A stretch of 64,000 nucleotides of DNA from Triatoma infestans (Eukaryota > Arthropoda > Insecta > Hemiptera > Reduviidae). The notes beneath the pieces are model-generated. The model saw only the letters and a list, made by a program, of their open reading frames with translations, searched no databases and was not told where the DNA came from. Below are positions 36,420-49,187 of this stretch, piece by piece. The DNA lies in the NCBI GenBank assembly GCA_011037195.1, contig JAAEAF010004323.1, positions 36,599 to 100,598 on the forward strand, written 5' to 3'. Every line of letters begins with the position of its first letter. The first letter of the stretch is position 1. The position numbers were made by a program, and so were the translations under genes.

Positions 36420-38080
36420 AAAAAAATAATCTATTTATTAATTTATTATGTATTTATTTTTTAATTATTTATTAATTTTCCAGTGGTCCTTGCATTCGCT
36501 AAGCATTTAGAGGCCCATGCTTTATGACTTCTTGCTTTCATTTCCGTTTGCAACTATTAGTCTGCCACTAAAAATATCTCTTGAGGGCCTCGTGGTGGAC
36601 CATGAAAGCCCAATGGTTTTCATCTACTTTTCTTCTTTTTTTTTTCCTACGCCATGACTTTGGCTATTCTGCGTCGCGCGGCCCAGTATAAAAAAACTTA
36701 GGCTGCGCTGGCGATTGATGTTGTTCGTTTAGTAGCTATACAGGGATACTTGCGAACAATCTTGGACTCGAGAACAACTTCATCTATAGTGACACTGTGT
36801 CATTTAATCCCGAAATTATTATTTTTGTTCTATTTCCTCAGGTCTCCATGAAAGCCTAAGTTTTGGCTCTTACCAGCTACGCTATTGAATTTAAATATTA
36901 TAAATGATACTGTATTAGAATTGCATTAAATAAACCGGGCAAGATGTGAGAATCGTCCCTCATAAACCCGCATTTTCAAATGCTCTTAAAATTTTCTTTT
37001 GGCTTTGATATTTGTGCCGTCCACTGACATGGTGGAGAGTTTAGATTTCCTATAGAGTTGTATTCTGCCCACTTTGGTGGCCATTAATCTGAAGTGAATC
37101 CAGAGAACATTTTATCCTAGCGAATTTGTTCTAATTTATCTAAGAAGGAACTACTTCATCATAAACTTCATCGGCTAAACTTAATTCAGATTCAGTGATA
37201 AGAATTTTAAGTACTTCATTTTTAATACCTTTCTTATTTTCACTTATGATTATATAAACAATATTTCGATGACTACTTCAGTATTATATCTCACTAATAG
37301 ATAATACTCTAGCCAACTAGTTAAAGTTACTATTGTTAAAAAAAAAAAAAAAAGTATTAATTTAATATTAAGATAGAAGCACTGTTCTAGTTCACTTCTC
37401 TTACGCATCACATTTCTTCTCATATTTAATTATGTTAATAGATTAATAATTTTATTTTTTTTCTAATTCACAAACTAATATAATAATGTCTTTCTTCTAG
37501 TTTTCCATAACAGCAACGTTATTCTACTTCATAATGTTATATTTGTGATTAACTATAGGCAATTAAAAAGTTGTGTAAGAATAAAAGAATTGTTTTCCTA
37601 ATCAATTATTTCACAATTTATTTTACATTTTGACTTTACCAGAGAGATATTTCTGCATTTATTACTTATCATATTTCTTTTATGAACATATTTAAAGTTT
37701 GAATTAATAAGAAGAAAATATTTTTTTAATTACTAATTATTAATAATTGCTTGAAATAATAGTACAATTAATAATATAATTTAAAATAGCAGGTGTTGCC
37801 CAGTCATTTAAATAATTCAAACTTATATTTAAAATAATCAATTTATTTAATTTCAATGAAGTCTTCATATTTCCCTTTTTGCGGATCAAAAACGTGTTGT
37901 TTATTTTTGTAAATATCAATAAATATTTTTTAAAAAGTTATCCTGCTTAGTACATATTTAGGTTTAAGTTCATTTAATATTTCAATAAGTTTTATATATA
38001 TAGTATAAACTTTAAGAACTCATATTTTATATATTAATAAATAATAAAAATAAAGGGTCACCATTGCACATTGATAGACC
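36420..38080. other. Intergenic DNA, nothing recognised
   Basis: Mixed AT-rich sequence with a poly(A) run near 37338-37353. A GC-richer patch at about 36590-36730 shows no recognisable protein. Confidence 0.5.
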
Positions 38081-41000
38081 GACGCTTTAAATAAAAGTGG
38101 AATTGTGATAAAAAAAAAATTTCAACAAAACCAGAAACCAGCTCATTTTAGGACCCACACTTAATGGTTCTCCAGAGAAAAACACTTTAAATACTTCTTA
38201 ACTAACTAAATAATAATGTTTAATGTAATTTATCAACTTTAAAAATTTTAGTCATCTAAGCAAGCTTCACATGCTCATGAGAACGAACACTAACATTTAG
38301 AGTTGTTGTTCCAAAATCTCATCGCAGTTTGGTTAAAACGGTTTTGTTCTAGTTGGTTAAGAAATTAATCTTCTTAAAGTGTTTTTTTGCATTTCACTGA
38401 TTCTCAGAGATTGGTTAAGGATATTTTCACTATTTCGTTCTAGCATGTGTTAAATATTGATTCGCTGCTTTTCTTCCAAAGCCAAAGGGCTTTTGTCTTG
38501 AACTTTTCTTTTGTTAAGATTTTTCTAGTATTTCGTAAAGATATTTAGTTATATTTGTTACCATTCTTCCAAATTACTTCTTCCAGTTGTCTGATCGTCA
38601 GAGATTGGTTCCAATTTTTCATAGACTTTCTAACGGATATTCAGTTTGAATCGCTGTTTTTCCCCTTAAGTGTTTTTATCTAGATCTTGGTGGCCAGACA
38701 TTGATGCCAAAGATTTCTACGAATGCGACCTTTGAAGCATGCCGCTTTAAAGTTATTCAGTTAGAATCCTTGTATTTCTTCGATAAGTATTTGTGTCCAC
38801 CTGTTGGGTGGCAAGAAGTTGTTCTAGGTGGGTTCTACGATGTTTTTTTTTTTTCTTCAAAAGAATCGTTTATTTTCTTCCAAAGTTGCTTCTTTCCAGT
38901 TTCGTTTCAGGTATTTCTAATATGCGTTGGAAAAATCGTGAATTTATTCTGGATAATGTGAGCAAACACTTTTCGGCTGTTTTGATATAATTGGTACGAG
39001 GAACTGACAGTAAGCTAAAGAAGAGTGGGCTCTTAATTGCCTGAGTATGCTCTTTCGTAAACAAGGTTAGTGATGGGAATGATTGTCCTGTGAATAATGC
39101 AAGGCCTGAGGATTTCATTTGTAATTTCACATCTTGTTTTATTTTTATTTTTTTAAACTCTGCGTTTATGATTTCACTATGTTGTGTTGAGTATAGTTAT
39201 GCTAAAATACTGTAGAGTTCGAGATGTTTAAAAAAAGACACAGTTGGAATGAGCTTTTTAAAGCATAAACTTATGGCTCTATTACCATCACGAGTTTTAT
39301 TTTTTATGCAATGAGAATATAAACTCGATTGACTATACAATGAGTGAATGTCGAATCGATTAAATTAAATATAGAGGGATGACTTATGACTGAACTATTC
39401 ATTATGACAAGCAATAACAGTTTTCATTAAATCCGTCTTTGGTGGACAAACTGTCGAAGTTTGTATTTCCCGTAGGAGCTCAAACGATATTGACTATATT
39501 TATGGTAAATAAAACTGGGAATTTTTAGCCAGATATCAGAGCCTACTTGCGCAAGCCAGAAACGTGGTTATTGCCTCATCCCTTACTACCGAAAAGTGCT
39601 CTCGGGCAAACCCTTCATCCCAAGGGTAAAAGTTTAGTTTAATTCAAACATTCTTAATATTAATGTTTCAATGTTAATATTAATTCTCTTGGGCTGAAAA
39701 TTCTTACATAAAGTACATATCAGATCTAATTCCATTTTTTATTCAAAGAAGTTATGCAAGAGAGCGACCCTTTAATTTTTTATTTTATATTTTTCTCAAC
39801 AGTGTAATTTTAGGGATTATGCTGTTTAATTATACTAATTTTTTTTTTTTAATTAGACAATTTTACAGAGCTTAATTGGATATCTCTAAATCAATTATTT
39901 CTTACTACTGCTCCCCACGATGAAATACATACATATATAATTACAATTATTTATTACTTCAACTGTAAGGGGACGGTGAAAAGCTTGATCGTAAATAATG
40001 CTTATGAAGATTTTTCAATGGTGTGACTGCAAGTATAGGAAAATATTTTATAGATATATAAAGTATATTTATAATTTTTTATATATATTGTAGATGTTTG
40101 TAAAAGATGCTTCCTTAATTTTAGATTTTACATCTTTGTGATATTTGCAAATTTTTGTTTGAACAAATTAATAGAAAAATTCAAAAAAAAAAAAAAAAAT
40201 TCAATTCTTCTTTCACTCAGAAAATATTTAAAAAAAAAATTCTTGTATAGTTTAAATATATTTTCTGTGTTGTTGTTGTTGATGTTGTTGTTATATAATG
40301 TTAACTTATATATATGTATATAATATATGTTCAAAAATATTAGAAATCTTTATTTAAAAAAAAAAAAAAATGTATAAAATGAAATTTATCGTGTCTTAAA
40401 TATGTATAAAAAAAATATTAAAATTAATTTTAAAATTTAAAGAAATCAATAATTCAATTTGTAGACTGCACATTTTTTATTGTAGATATATTTCTGAGAT
40501 TAATAAAAATCTAACTGAATTTTACCTATAAAAAATTATATTATATATTTTTTTTTTTTATGTTGCAAACAATTAAAAAAATTTACAGTATTTGATAACT
40601 AATATAAAACTTTTTTAAAAGCAGTCTTCACAATTTTATAATTGATTCCATGAGATTATTAATTTGTAGTGTTGAATATATTTTTTTTTTTGTATGGTTT
40701 TACAATAATTAAAAAAATGCTTGTAATTAAATTATTTAAAAAAAATAAAAGTTAAAGGTAAGTTATATAAAATGTATCTTATATATGAATTTCTTGCTAG
40801 GAAGTATATAAAAATTATTTATATTATTTTATTTTAGTTTATTTATTAAGTTAATGCACTTTTTTGTTTTCTATATAAGCATGTTTAGTCCGAAAATGCA
40901 GAAAATTAACAAACAAAATTGGTTGGTTAATTTGAAAAGCTATAAAATTGAACAAAAAGAAAAAATCTCGCAATAAAAAAATAAATAAAGAATGATGCTC

Positions 41001-41150
41001 ATGGGCATAATGAAATTTCTTTATTTTACAGTTGATTCAAAATTGTAGACCAAAAACATATTACTCAAAATTGTAAAGATCGCTTAGCGAATTTTTGGCT
41101 AAATCATAAAACTGCACAATACAAAGCAATACTGCTTAATTATTGAATTT
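38081..41150. other. AT-rich intergenic DNA with homopolymer tracts
   Basis: 38300-39100 has loosely recurring phrases (cagagattggtt; gaatcgctg-like words at about 38460, 38649 and 38765) that hint at an old duplication, but no firm period could be set. 39100-41150 shows only A/T tracts. Confidence 0.45.
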
Positions 41151-41156
41151 ATGTAG

Positions 41157-41290
41157 TTGGGTCAGCAATGCTGGATAAAATCAATGATTTTATCCATCAT
41201 TGCTAGCATATTATTGTTGTTCCTGGCCAGCTTCGGATTCTCATCCATCGTCAGATTAAGGTTTTAAATCAATTCGTGTAGAGACATGAC
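41157..41290. mobile_element. Foldback MITE family 2, single-arm copy
   Basis: Begins gttgggtcagcaatgctgga and continues with cctggccagcttcggattct and catccatcgtcag, matching the arms at 35903-35972 and, in reverse, the outer end near 36185-36203. An internal small palindrome ggataaaatcaatgattttatcc (about 41172-41194) is present. No second arm was found nearby. Confidence 0.65.
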
Positions 41291-41299
41291 TTCAACTAA

Positions 41300-43990
41300 A
41301 TGTTTATATTAAGCACCATACTGCATAATTACTTTGGAGCCATTACCATTACTGTGTGAACTTTATCATAACTCCTTCCTTCCATAAAAATTAATAAAAC
41401 AGTAACGTCTGTCCTTTCATTTCGAATTTTTGTACCATTATTAAAAATATATATATATATACTTATGCATTTGGGAAAATGAAATTGTATTATTATAACA
41501 CGACTTCAATGTTGCTTTTTCTCTTTATTTGAACTAGCTGAAGAGGTAGATTCCTGAGCTAGCTCCTTCTCTATTCTTGTACAAGATCATGTGAAGATAT
41601 CATGGGAAATTAAACTTAATAGAGATTAAATGTATGGTCATTGCCACTAATTTCATTGGTTTGAGTCAACGTAATATGCATTGAGATAAAGCAGAAAACA
41701 TATCCAACTATACTGCGAGAAGTATTCATACAAAGCAGTTTTGAAAGTCAGGGAAAGGAAGGAGGATATTCCCTCCCTAGGGCCTTTCTAGAATAACTAG
41801 ACCTGGAGCGAGCCGGTGCATAAAGCAAAATATTTTCAGCTAAGAAAAGGGTTATATACTAAATTAATGAGGTAAATGAATCGCTACATGTAATTTTTCG
41901 AATCAATCAGTTTGTCCAAGACAAATATAGATAAGACGTTTTACACGTCTTTAAAACAAAAAAAATGCACCAATCTTCTCAAGTATTTCCGTCTCCTTAT
42001 AAAGGATATTGCCTGAATTCATTATAGATAAGGCCCCCAAAAATATAAGAAGTTTGACTTGACGTTATGATTTAACTTTTTTGAGTAATATATTTCAGTG
42101 ATTGTAGTTTGATAAACTAATACATATCTATCTAATGGGCACTGCCCTTGTGTTCAGGTTTGGGTGTATAAAAAAAAAAAAAATAGTGTGTTTAAGAATT
42201 AAATAAAATCAAAGGTAGAACTAATGATAATTGTAGTGATAATAAATGTAAAATAACAATGTAAAAAAGATAAAATACTAAATTATAGTATTGTGTGTTC
42301 AATATGGTTATTTAAATATTATAACTATAAATATAACAAATAATTGTCATTTGACTAACTGAACTACAAAAATATGGTTGTCATTAAAATTTTTTTGTTT
42401 CGGTCTGTACCATCCCTCTAATGTGATCAAAAACGTTTCTTTTTTTTTATACTTAATAGAAAAAACACAAGTATTGCTATTTTCATTTTTACTTTTATTT
42501 GATGTCCACAATGAGCAATATATTTAGAAAATTTTATAATAATTAGCCTAATTTTAGACAAAAGTTTTAAGAAAAAACCAAAAGCTCATTAATATATCTT
42601 GAATATATTTATATTCTCAGGGATCTCTACCCTCATTAGTCCCATGTAGCATCATATCGGGCAGAAATTTGATAGTTGCAAAAAAATTGGCTGTAGCATT
42701 CTTCAATTATTCTTCTATAAATTCTAAATAATAAAATTTTTGAAAATAGAAATAAAAAAAAAATCACCAACTCTTAGAGACCATTAATTTTTAGTCAACT
42801 TTTATTACATTCCTTCAAAACATTCCAGTAAATAATAATACTAATCACAGTGATTGTAGCTTAAATTATAGTTATATTAGCAAGGCTACGTTTTAAAAAA
42901 ATATCATTAAAACATTTATTTTGTTTTTTCCATTCAGTATGAAGTCCTCATTGTTATTTCTATATTTAATTCAGATTTTGTTCACTATTTTATATAATTT
43001 TCATGGTGCCTTTGATAACTTAAAAACAAAGTAGATATTGTTCTAGCCAGTACTGAGTTAGGTTTTGTTTTTTTTAATCCTTGAGTTAGAAAGTGTTGTA
43101 AAAGCACTATTAGAAAAACTAAATTTTAAATTTTATTTATATCCAGCCTGTAACACTACCACAATGTGAGAAAAATACAAATTAATAATACTGAATTATT
43201 ATGGTTTTTTTACCCTCACGAAAAATATTTCACAGGAAGAATATATATTTTAAAATATTATATTTCCTTAATAATTAAATTTGTATAAAAATTTTATTTA
43301 CGTTTTGGAGGAAGATTTTTATTTTTAAAAAAACCATGTTGGTAACCTTGAAATTGCTCTGCGTTTGGGTTTGTTATGTTCTTCGGTTCTAAATTCCTTT
43401 GTAGTTCAGAAACTAAGACAAGAAATTTCTAAATCATAAAATTTACATAAGTAAAGGGAGCGGATATAAATCCAAATTCACTGCCCCATACAAGTTTCAT
43501 TGTTTGTTCCTGGTTTAATTGTATATATATATATCTAGAAAGTAATCGTCTGTAGTGTAATAATGTGTAGATATCTATGTGTCAAAGGTGGGATCCAAAC
43601 TGTCTGTAAGTAAGCTAAACCCAATTAATTGCACATATCGGCTATCGGTGTAGGCCCTATATGTACTACTATGTGAGTGTTGGACTTGTTAACGTTTATT
43701 TGTATTTGTTATGTTGGAATATCCGAGGGTTGCCAAGAACTTGCTTGCCCTTTTTACCCAACCTGCATATCTATAAGGTCGAAGTTTGAGAATATTAATA
43801 TAGTCATATATAAATTGCTTGTAAAGTAACTTTTTTATTGAAAAATTATCTTTCAGTTTCTGTTTAAATGTTTCATATTAGATCCTTACAAATGTAACTT
43901 GCGATATTTGAAACCAAAAAGTATTGAATCGTTGAATTTGATCGCTGTTCTCATAAATTAAACTTATTCTAAATTTTAAGTGCCGAAATA
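41300..43990. other. AT-rich intergenic DNA
   Basis: No gene or element recognised. Contains short TA and homopolymer runs (41448-41461, 42171-42183, 43524-43533). Confidence 0.5.
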
Positions 43991-44004
43991 AAAATAAAGT
44001 ATCA

Positions 44005-44254
44005 GAGATATTTTCCGTGATAGCCTGCTTCTTTTTGTGGTCATCGATAGGTTTCGAGCGTTCGCCCATTATCAGGATGCTTTGTCAAAACAGTGTGATA
44101 ATAATGACTTGCCAACCAGTTGATAACTGAGCAAATTTAGTTGATACTCATGAGCAAGTTATCACACTGTTTTGACGAAACATCCTATGATGGGCGAACG
44201 CCCGAAACCGGTCGATGATCACAAAAAGAAACAGGATATCACGGAAAATATTTC
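44005..44254. mobile_element. Foldback MITE family 1, complete hairpin
   Basis: Two arms of about 95 bp, 44007-44101 and 44159-44252, are close reverse complements: ttttccgtgatagcctgctt and gcgttcgcccattatcagga against tgatgggcgaacgcccgaaa and caggatatcacggaaaat. The loop is 57 bp. The transcript would fold into a long hairpin. No coding sequence. Related copies lie at 1-152 and 36262-36352. Confidence 0.9.
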
Positions 44255-44259
44255 TAATG

Positions 44260-46480
44260 CTTTCCAGCTCTGTAGCAACTAAAGATAAATCGTTGGCAAA
44301 TTTTAACATAGTTCAAAATCCAATTTACAACATAGTTCAAAATGGATAATTCCCTTTTACAACTCTGTATTCTTGTTTAAAGTGATTCTTGAAAAGAGCC
44401 GGGAGATCTTCAGGTCTGGGACTAGACCGCTCCTTCTGATTATAGCGCATCTTTATGGGCAGATATGAGCGCTGGCTCTTCGGGTACTGCCCTTGGTGTG
44501 AGCTTCAGATCATGTAGAAGTATTGGTCTTTCCTAATCACTGAGTTTTTATTTTATTAAAAATTTCATGAAACATTCAATTTCCTTAACAAAGCGTTCAT
44601 AGTTTTAGTAGTGGGCAATAAATATAACATAGCAGCCCTCCAATAAGCTTATGACCTAAAAGCTTTTTTTCGAGACAATGCATGCTTTGGAGTTTGACTA
44701 GGGGTCAAGTGGTTGTTGTTTACTCTCCCCACAATGTCTTTTAGGTTCGTAGAAACAGATGCAAGTCCTACTTTCAATTGCTTGGTTATTTCGAAAAGTT
44801 TGACTAGGGTTTGACGCGAATAAGCTTTATAGACTTTGATTTGGCATGTTTGAAAATTTGTTTATTTTTTCATCTAATCATCAAACGTTTTTGGTAAACG
44901 TATTAAACGTTTTTGGATGTTAAATGGAATTTTTTTTTACGAAATTAGTTCATATTGGATTCGTTTATATATAGGTTTATTTCATAGGAACCTTAAGCTT
45001 TAGGGTGCTAATAGCTAAAATCAACAACCAAAAGCAGATTATTAATATTAATAAAAACCATGTATAAAAAATTTATAGCAGAGATTCCCCCAAATGGTTC
45101 AGCTTGAAAACAAATGAATATTGCAATCATACCCATTATATGAAACAGCTCAATATTTTTTACATATCGTCTGCTGAAGAGATTGCAAACTTAGTATTAC
45201 CTTCAAATAAGCATTCTTTGAAAGGGTGGTACGGCAAATTCATAAGTATTAATAATATATCCTTTAATATTGCTATAAGAGTAATAAATCAGAAAGGTGA
45301 TTGAAAAAGTAAAAACAGAAATAAATTCTCAGACTTTGCCTTGAGCCGTGACTGTGGATTTCGTTAAACTGTGGTTTCGCCGATATGCCAACTCTTCATC
45401 ATCATACTTGATGTTTTTATGTGAATAAGCCCATTGTAACTGAGGCGAAACATCCTTTAAAACGTATCAAAACCTATGGATTAGGCCTATCCAGAAGGCT
45501 GAAATTTTCTAAAATTAAATAAATTGGAAGCCGGAAAGAGCTTCTTTCCGGCTGAGGAGTTCAAACTTTGATAATACTATCAGCCAAACAGATTTCCTTA
45601 ATAATTTGCGATATTTAATGAAAAAACAATAAACTAATAATAAGTGTAGTTTCTGGAACTCATGTTCTATTTTTTTGCTTTCTCTTTGAAGTAAGAGAAA
45701 GTATTGCGCCGTGTAAAATTTTCTTAATGAAATTTTTCACCGAAATTCATGTTTTTTAATTTCGCTGAATATGTAGAAAAATGTTCAGATACCTATGTGT
45801 GTGTATTGTACGATTGAAATATTTATTTTTGCATGTTTCTCTCTCCCACTTCGTGTGCGTGCATATATGTTATGTTTGTGGCATGCTAATTGCACAGATC
45901 ACTTTTGTTTGAAACATTTGTCTGGAAATTGATTTAAATATTCTAAGGAATCTGTGAGTTAGGGCTAACTTGTAACTGTAATTACAAGTTTTGCTGGGGA
46001 ATAATAAAGCACTCTAGTATTCAGGAAAACCTGATGTTTTAAAAATTAACAACTATAATCCCTTCCACATATATTTATGTGCAAATTTTAGACCAACTAA
46101 ATGATTAATAAAATTTGTTAATCAGAATTCTCATAAGCATTGTGAGTGTTTCGCACTAGATTTTTTTCTTTCTTTTTTTCAAATTTACATCCTGGATGTA
46201 TCTATATAATCTAAATTATAGATAATGATCATAAATTATTAATATTCAAATTTTATTTCTGTTTAGTTCCCGGAACAGAAGGAGTACTTAGGGGAGTAAA
46301 AACAAATTTATTACATATCAACGAAGATTATACTACAAGTTTCGCCGATTTGCCAAAAATTAATCTTAGTAACTACTGCTTTTTAGTTTAGTTAGTTTTT
46401 TTTTATTTTAAGAATAATTTTAAATTAATTTACAGTTATGTCTCATTCCAAATTATTTACTGATATGATATGATTATATA
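44260..46480. other. Intergenic DNA, nothing recognised
   Basis: Only a small hairpin, agccggaaag-agctt-ctttccggct (about 45530-45554), stands out. Confidence 0.5.
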
Positions 46481-46492
46481 TATATATATATA

Positions 46493-47122
46493 TGCTGGGC
46501 GCAAAGCCCGAAAATGGCCATTGGTCGAATTCTTTGCTCAAACCTAGGATTGGCGGTTTTAAAAGAGTTCGAGTTCAATTTCGAACTTTGGCCATCTATA
46601 AACAGCCAAACCTAGGATTGTGCAATTTGTAAACGACCAAAGTTCAATAGTATCTTAAGCCGTCGAAAATCCAGCGATGTAAGTGGTTCTCCCTGTCTCT
46701 TTTTACATAGCGAAGCTTTTATTTCTAATAGTAATTCATTGAACTTATCAGGAGTAATCAAGAATATATCATTATTCGAGTCACCTTCTGCGTGTAAACA
46801 TTTAACACCAATTGAAACTCGGCTTCATTAGCTACAGACATCGTAGAAGAGAGGATACATGTACACTCACCCAGCGCAACGTTCAGACTGAGTATCCTAA
46901 TTCTCAATACGCATGCGTTAAATTGTACAGTCTAGTCCAAAAACTAGCTGAAATGAACTTTGGTCGTTTACTAGTTGCACAATCCTAAGTTTTGCTGTTT
47001 ATAGATGGCCAAAGTTCGAAATTGAACTCAAATTCTGCTTTTGGTCGTTTTAAAACGGCCAAACCTAGATTTGAGCAAAAAATTCGACCAATGGCCGTTT
47101 TCGGCTTTGCGCCCAACATATA
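46493..47122. mobile_element. Non-autonomous DNA element with about 150-bp inverted ends, in (TA)n
   Basis: The left end starts tgctgggcgcaaagcccg and the right end closes with cggctttgcgcccaaca; both are flanked by TA runs (46476-46492 and 47119-47136). The inverted similarity extends inward: caaacctaggattg, gttcgaactttggccat-like and ctataaacagcc on the left, with their complements at about 46965-47121 on the right. The inner 330 bp or so has no coding potential. This is a MITE-like element. A TA target would fit Tc1/mariner-type mobilisation, but the TA run hides the exact duplication. Confidence 0.85.
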
Positions 47123-47139
47123 TATATATATATATATGT

Positions 47140-48500
47140 ATGTATATATCATATCACATAAATGTATTAAAATTTATTTTCATTGTTCGCAAAGAACGAT
47201 TTTCATTCTTTTTTTCTATTAATACAAAAATAAAATATATAACTTTATACTAATATTGTATAAATCAAACATTTATGTATACTTCAATGAGAAATACATA
47301 ATTATTCATAATTATATTTTGAAAAATATGTACATATATGACAAATCTAGCACTGAGTGCAAGATATCCCCCCTCCCCTTGTACTCCATTATATCCACAA
47401 TTTATTACTAAACCGATTTGCATCTATTCCTTGCATATTGTTAACTCTGTTTTTGGCAACATAGAAATTGCTCTTTGTAAATTTATATGTTGAAAATTTT
47501 CCAAAGTAAACAAATATAACACTGTGAGAGTGAATATTTGATTATATATAAATAATTAACAACTTGTTCAAAAATAGTTTTTTCATATCTTATATTTTTT
47601 TATTGCTGTGCTAATCCCTTATTGTTAGGTATTTTTATTATTATTTCAAACAAATAATAAAATTCTGTTAAAAGACTAATAATTCTGAATCATCGGATGA
47701 ATAAATCAAATCAGTTTCTATTAAAGAGAAAATTCATTTTTGTAACTTTAAGTACTGAATAACAAAACAACTCTCACATATTTTAAAGTTAGATTTAGTC
47801 TTTTAATTTTTTGAGATTAGAATACAAGCCGTTTTAAGAAAACTATAATTATAAAAAAAAAAAAAAAAATAGAATTTTTATGGAATTTTCTTACATGATT
47901 AAATGGGCATTTTCTTTACTCATGAATATTCTTGAAAATTCAGCAACTTAATGTAGATATGTGAATATGAGGGGTTTTGCGCAGTATTAGGTTCTATTGT
48001 CATTTCTAGCCTTGGGTTTTATATGAGTTATTTATAGAAAAGTATGATTGCGATCCATTTCCACGATCTGATTGGTACTGTACATGAAACTTGCCGGAAA
48101 AAGAATAAAAATTACGTATTTTGTATTACTGTTCTTTAATTAGGAAAAAGGAAGATCTCCTGTTGGTAAGAAAATAAAAATAATTTGTTTTTCTAATTAT
48201 AAAAAGATAACATTCACATGAAAAGTGAGAGCATCTCGTTGCATTATCTTTTTGCGAGGATATACAGCATTCATGACAGATTTTCGAAACTGCTTTTTCA
48301 CCAGAAATATTTTTTGTATATACGAGTTTTTAGTCATTGACCTGAATGTGAAGAAAGCGATATGCCGAATTTTTATTTTAAAAAACTTTTTTTATCACAA
48401 AACCCTTCCAAATTTTTTCATGGACTAGGTAAAGCTTACTATACATTTACTATGTTTATCACTTTAATTAAAAATTTGTATGGAATTTGATTTTAGAAGA
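47140..48500. other. AT-rich intergenic DNA upstream of TOP3B
   Basis: No coding or structured element recognised. It may hold TOP3B promoter sequence, but no clear core motif can be assigned. Confidence 0.5.
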
Positions 48501-48509
48501 TCTAAAGTA

Positions 48510-48704
48510 ATGTTAGGTTCTGGTTTGGGCATGAGTCCTCACAATGTAATGCAAATTGCTGAAAAGCTTTATATCCAGGGTTATATTAGTTTTCCTAGAA
48601 CAGAAACAACTCAGTATTCTGAAAATTTTGATCTTGCAAGGTACATTGCAAGCTAATTCAGCCTAGAAGTGAATAGGGAAGCAAGGTACAGGCAGTGCTA
48701 AAAG
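48510..48704 (+). pseudogene. Fragment of TOP3B around the catalytic tyrosine
   Basis: About 195 bp closely matching 50112-50307 of the intact gene, roughly 94% identical over the first 120 bases by eye, and in the same orientation. It covers the [32 protein letters not shown] region. The tyrosine codon TAT has become TTT (48591-48593), so it reads SFPRTET. A TGG has become TAG further on, and there are small indels near 48640. The remaining 5' and 3' parts of the gene are absent. This is a dead partial duplicate and not an exon: the intact gene has its own copy of the segment. Confidence 0.9.
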
Positions 48705-49187
48705 GTCCAGTATCTTATAAGATCGCTCCTTCTTAAAAATAAAGAGAAATTAAATATGCCGTAAAAAAGTTTCATGCGGGAAAGAATTTCAGTAGTATAA
48801 TATTTGCCATGCTTAAAGAAATTCCAATTTCATGCAAATTAATTTAAAATGTAATTTTGAAAATATAGTCGGGAGGGGGTTATTAAACCGTAGGCTTCAC
48901 TTTTTCAGTATATATATATCGATAGTAGATTATCGATAATGATGATCTTAACCACATCTGAAGATGTGTAGGTTCTTGAGATTGTTATTGTCAATATTAT
49001 TTGTATAGTTAACAAACATGGTTATTAGTGTTCCCTTTGTATGTTATTTATAATTTCTAGAACTGTTGATATCGGTGGAACTTTTAGTTTGTGAGAGACA
49101 ATTAATGGTTTCCAAATTCTAATATGTGTAAAAGGTAAAGTTGGTTCATATTTTTTTTTTGCTGATTAATGCATATTTTTGTTGAAA

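Noticed and set aside
38300..39100. Possible old tandem duplication (cagagattggtt and gaatcgctg words)
   Set aside because: Spacing between the repeated words is inconsistent, so no unit could be defined.
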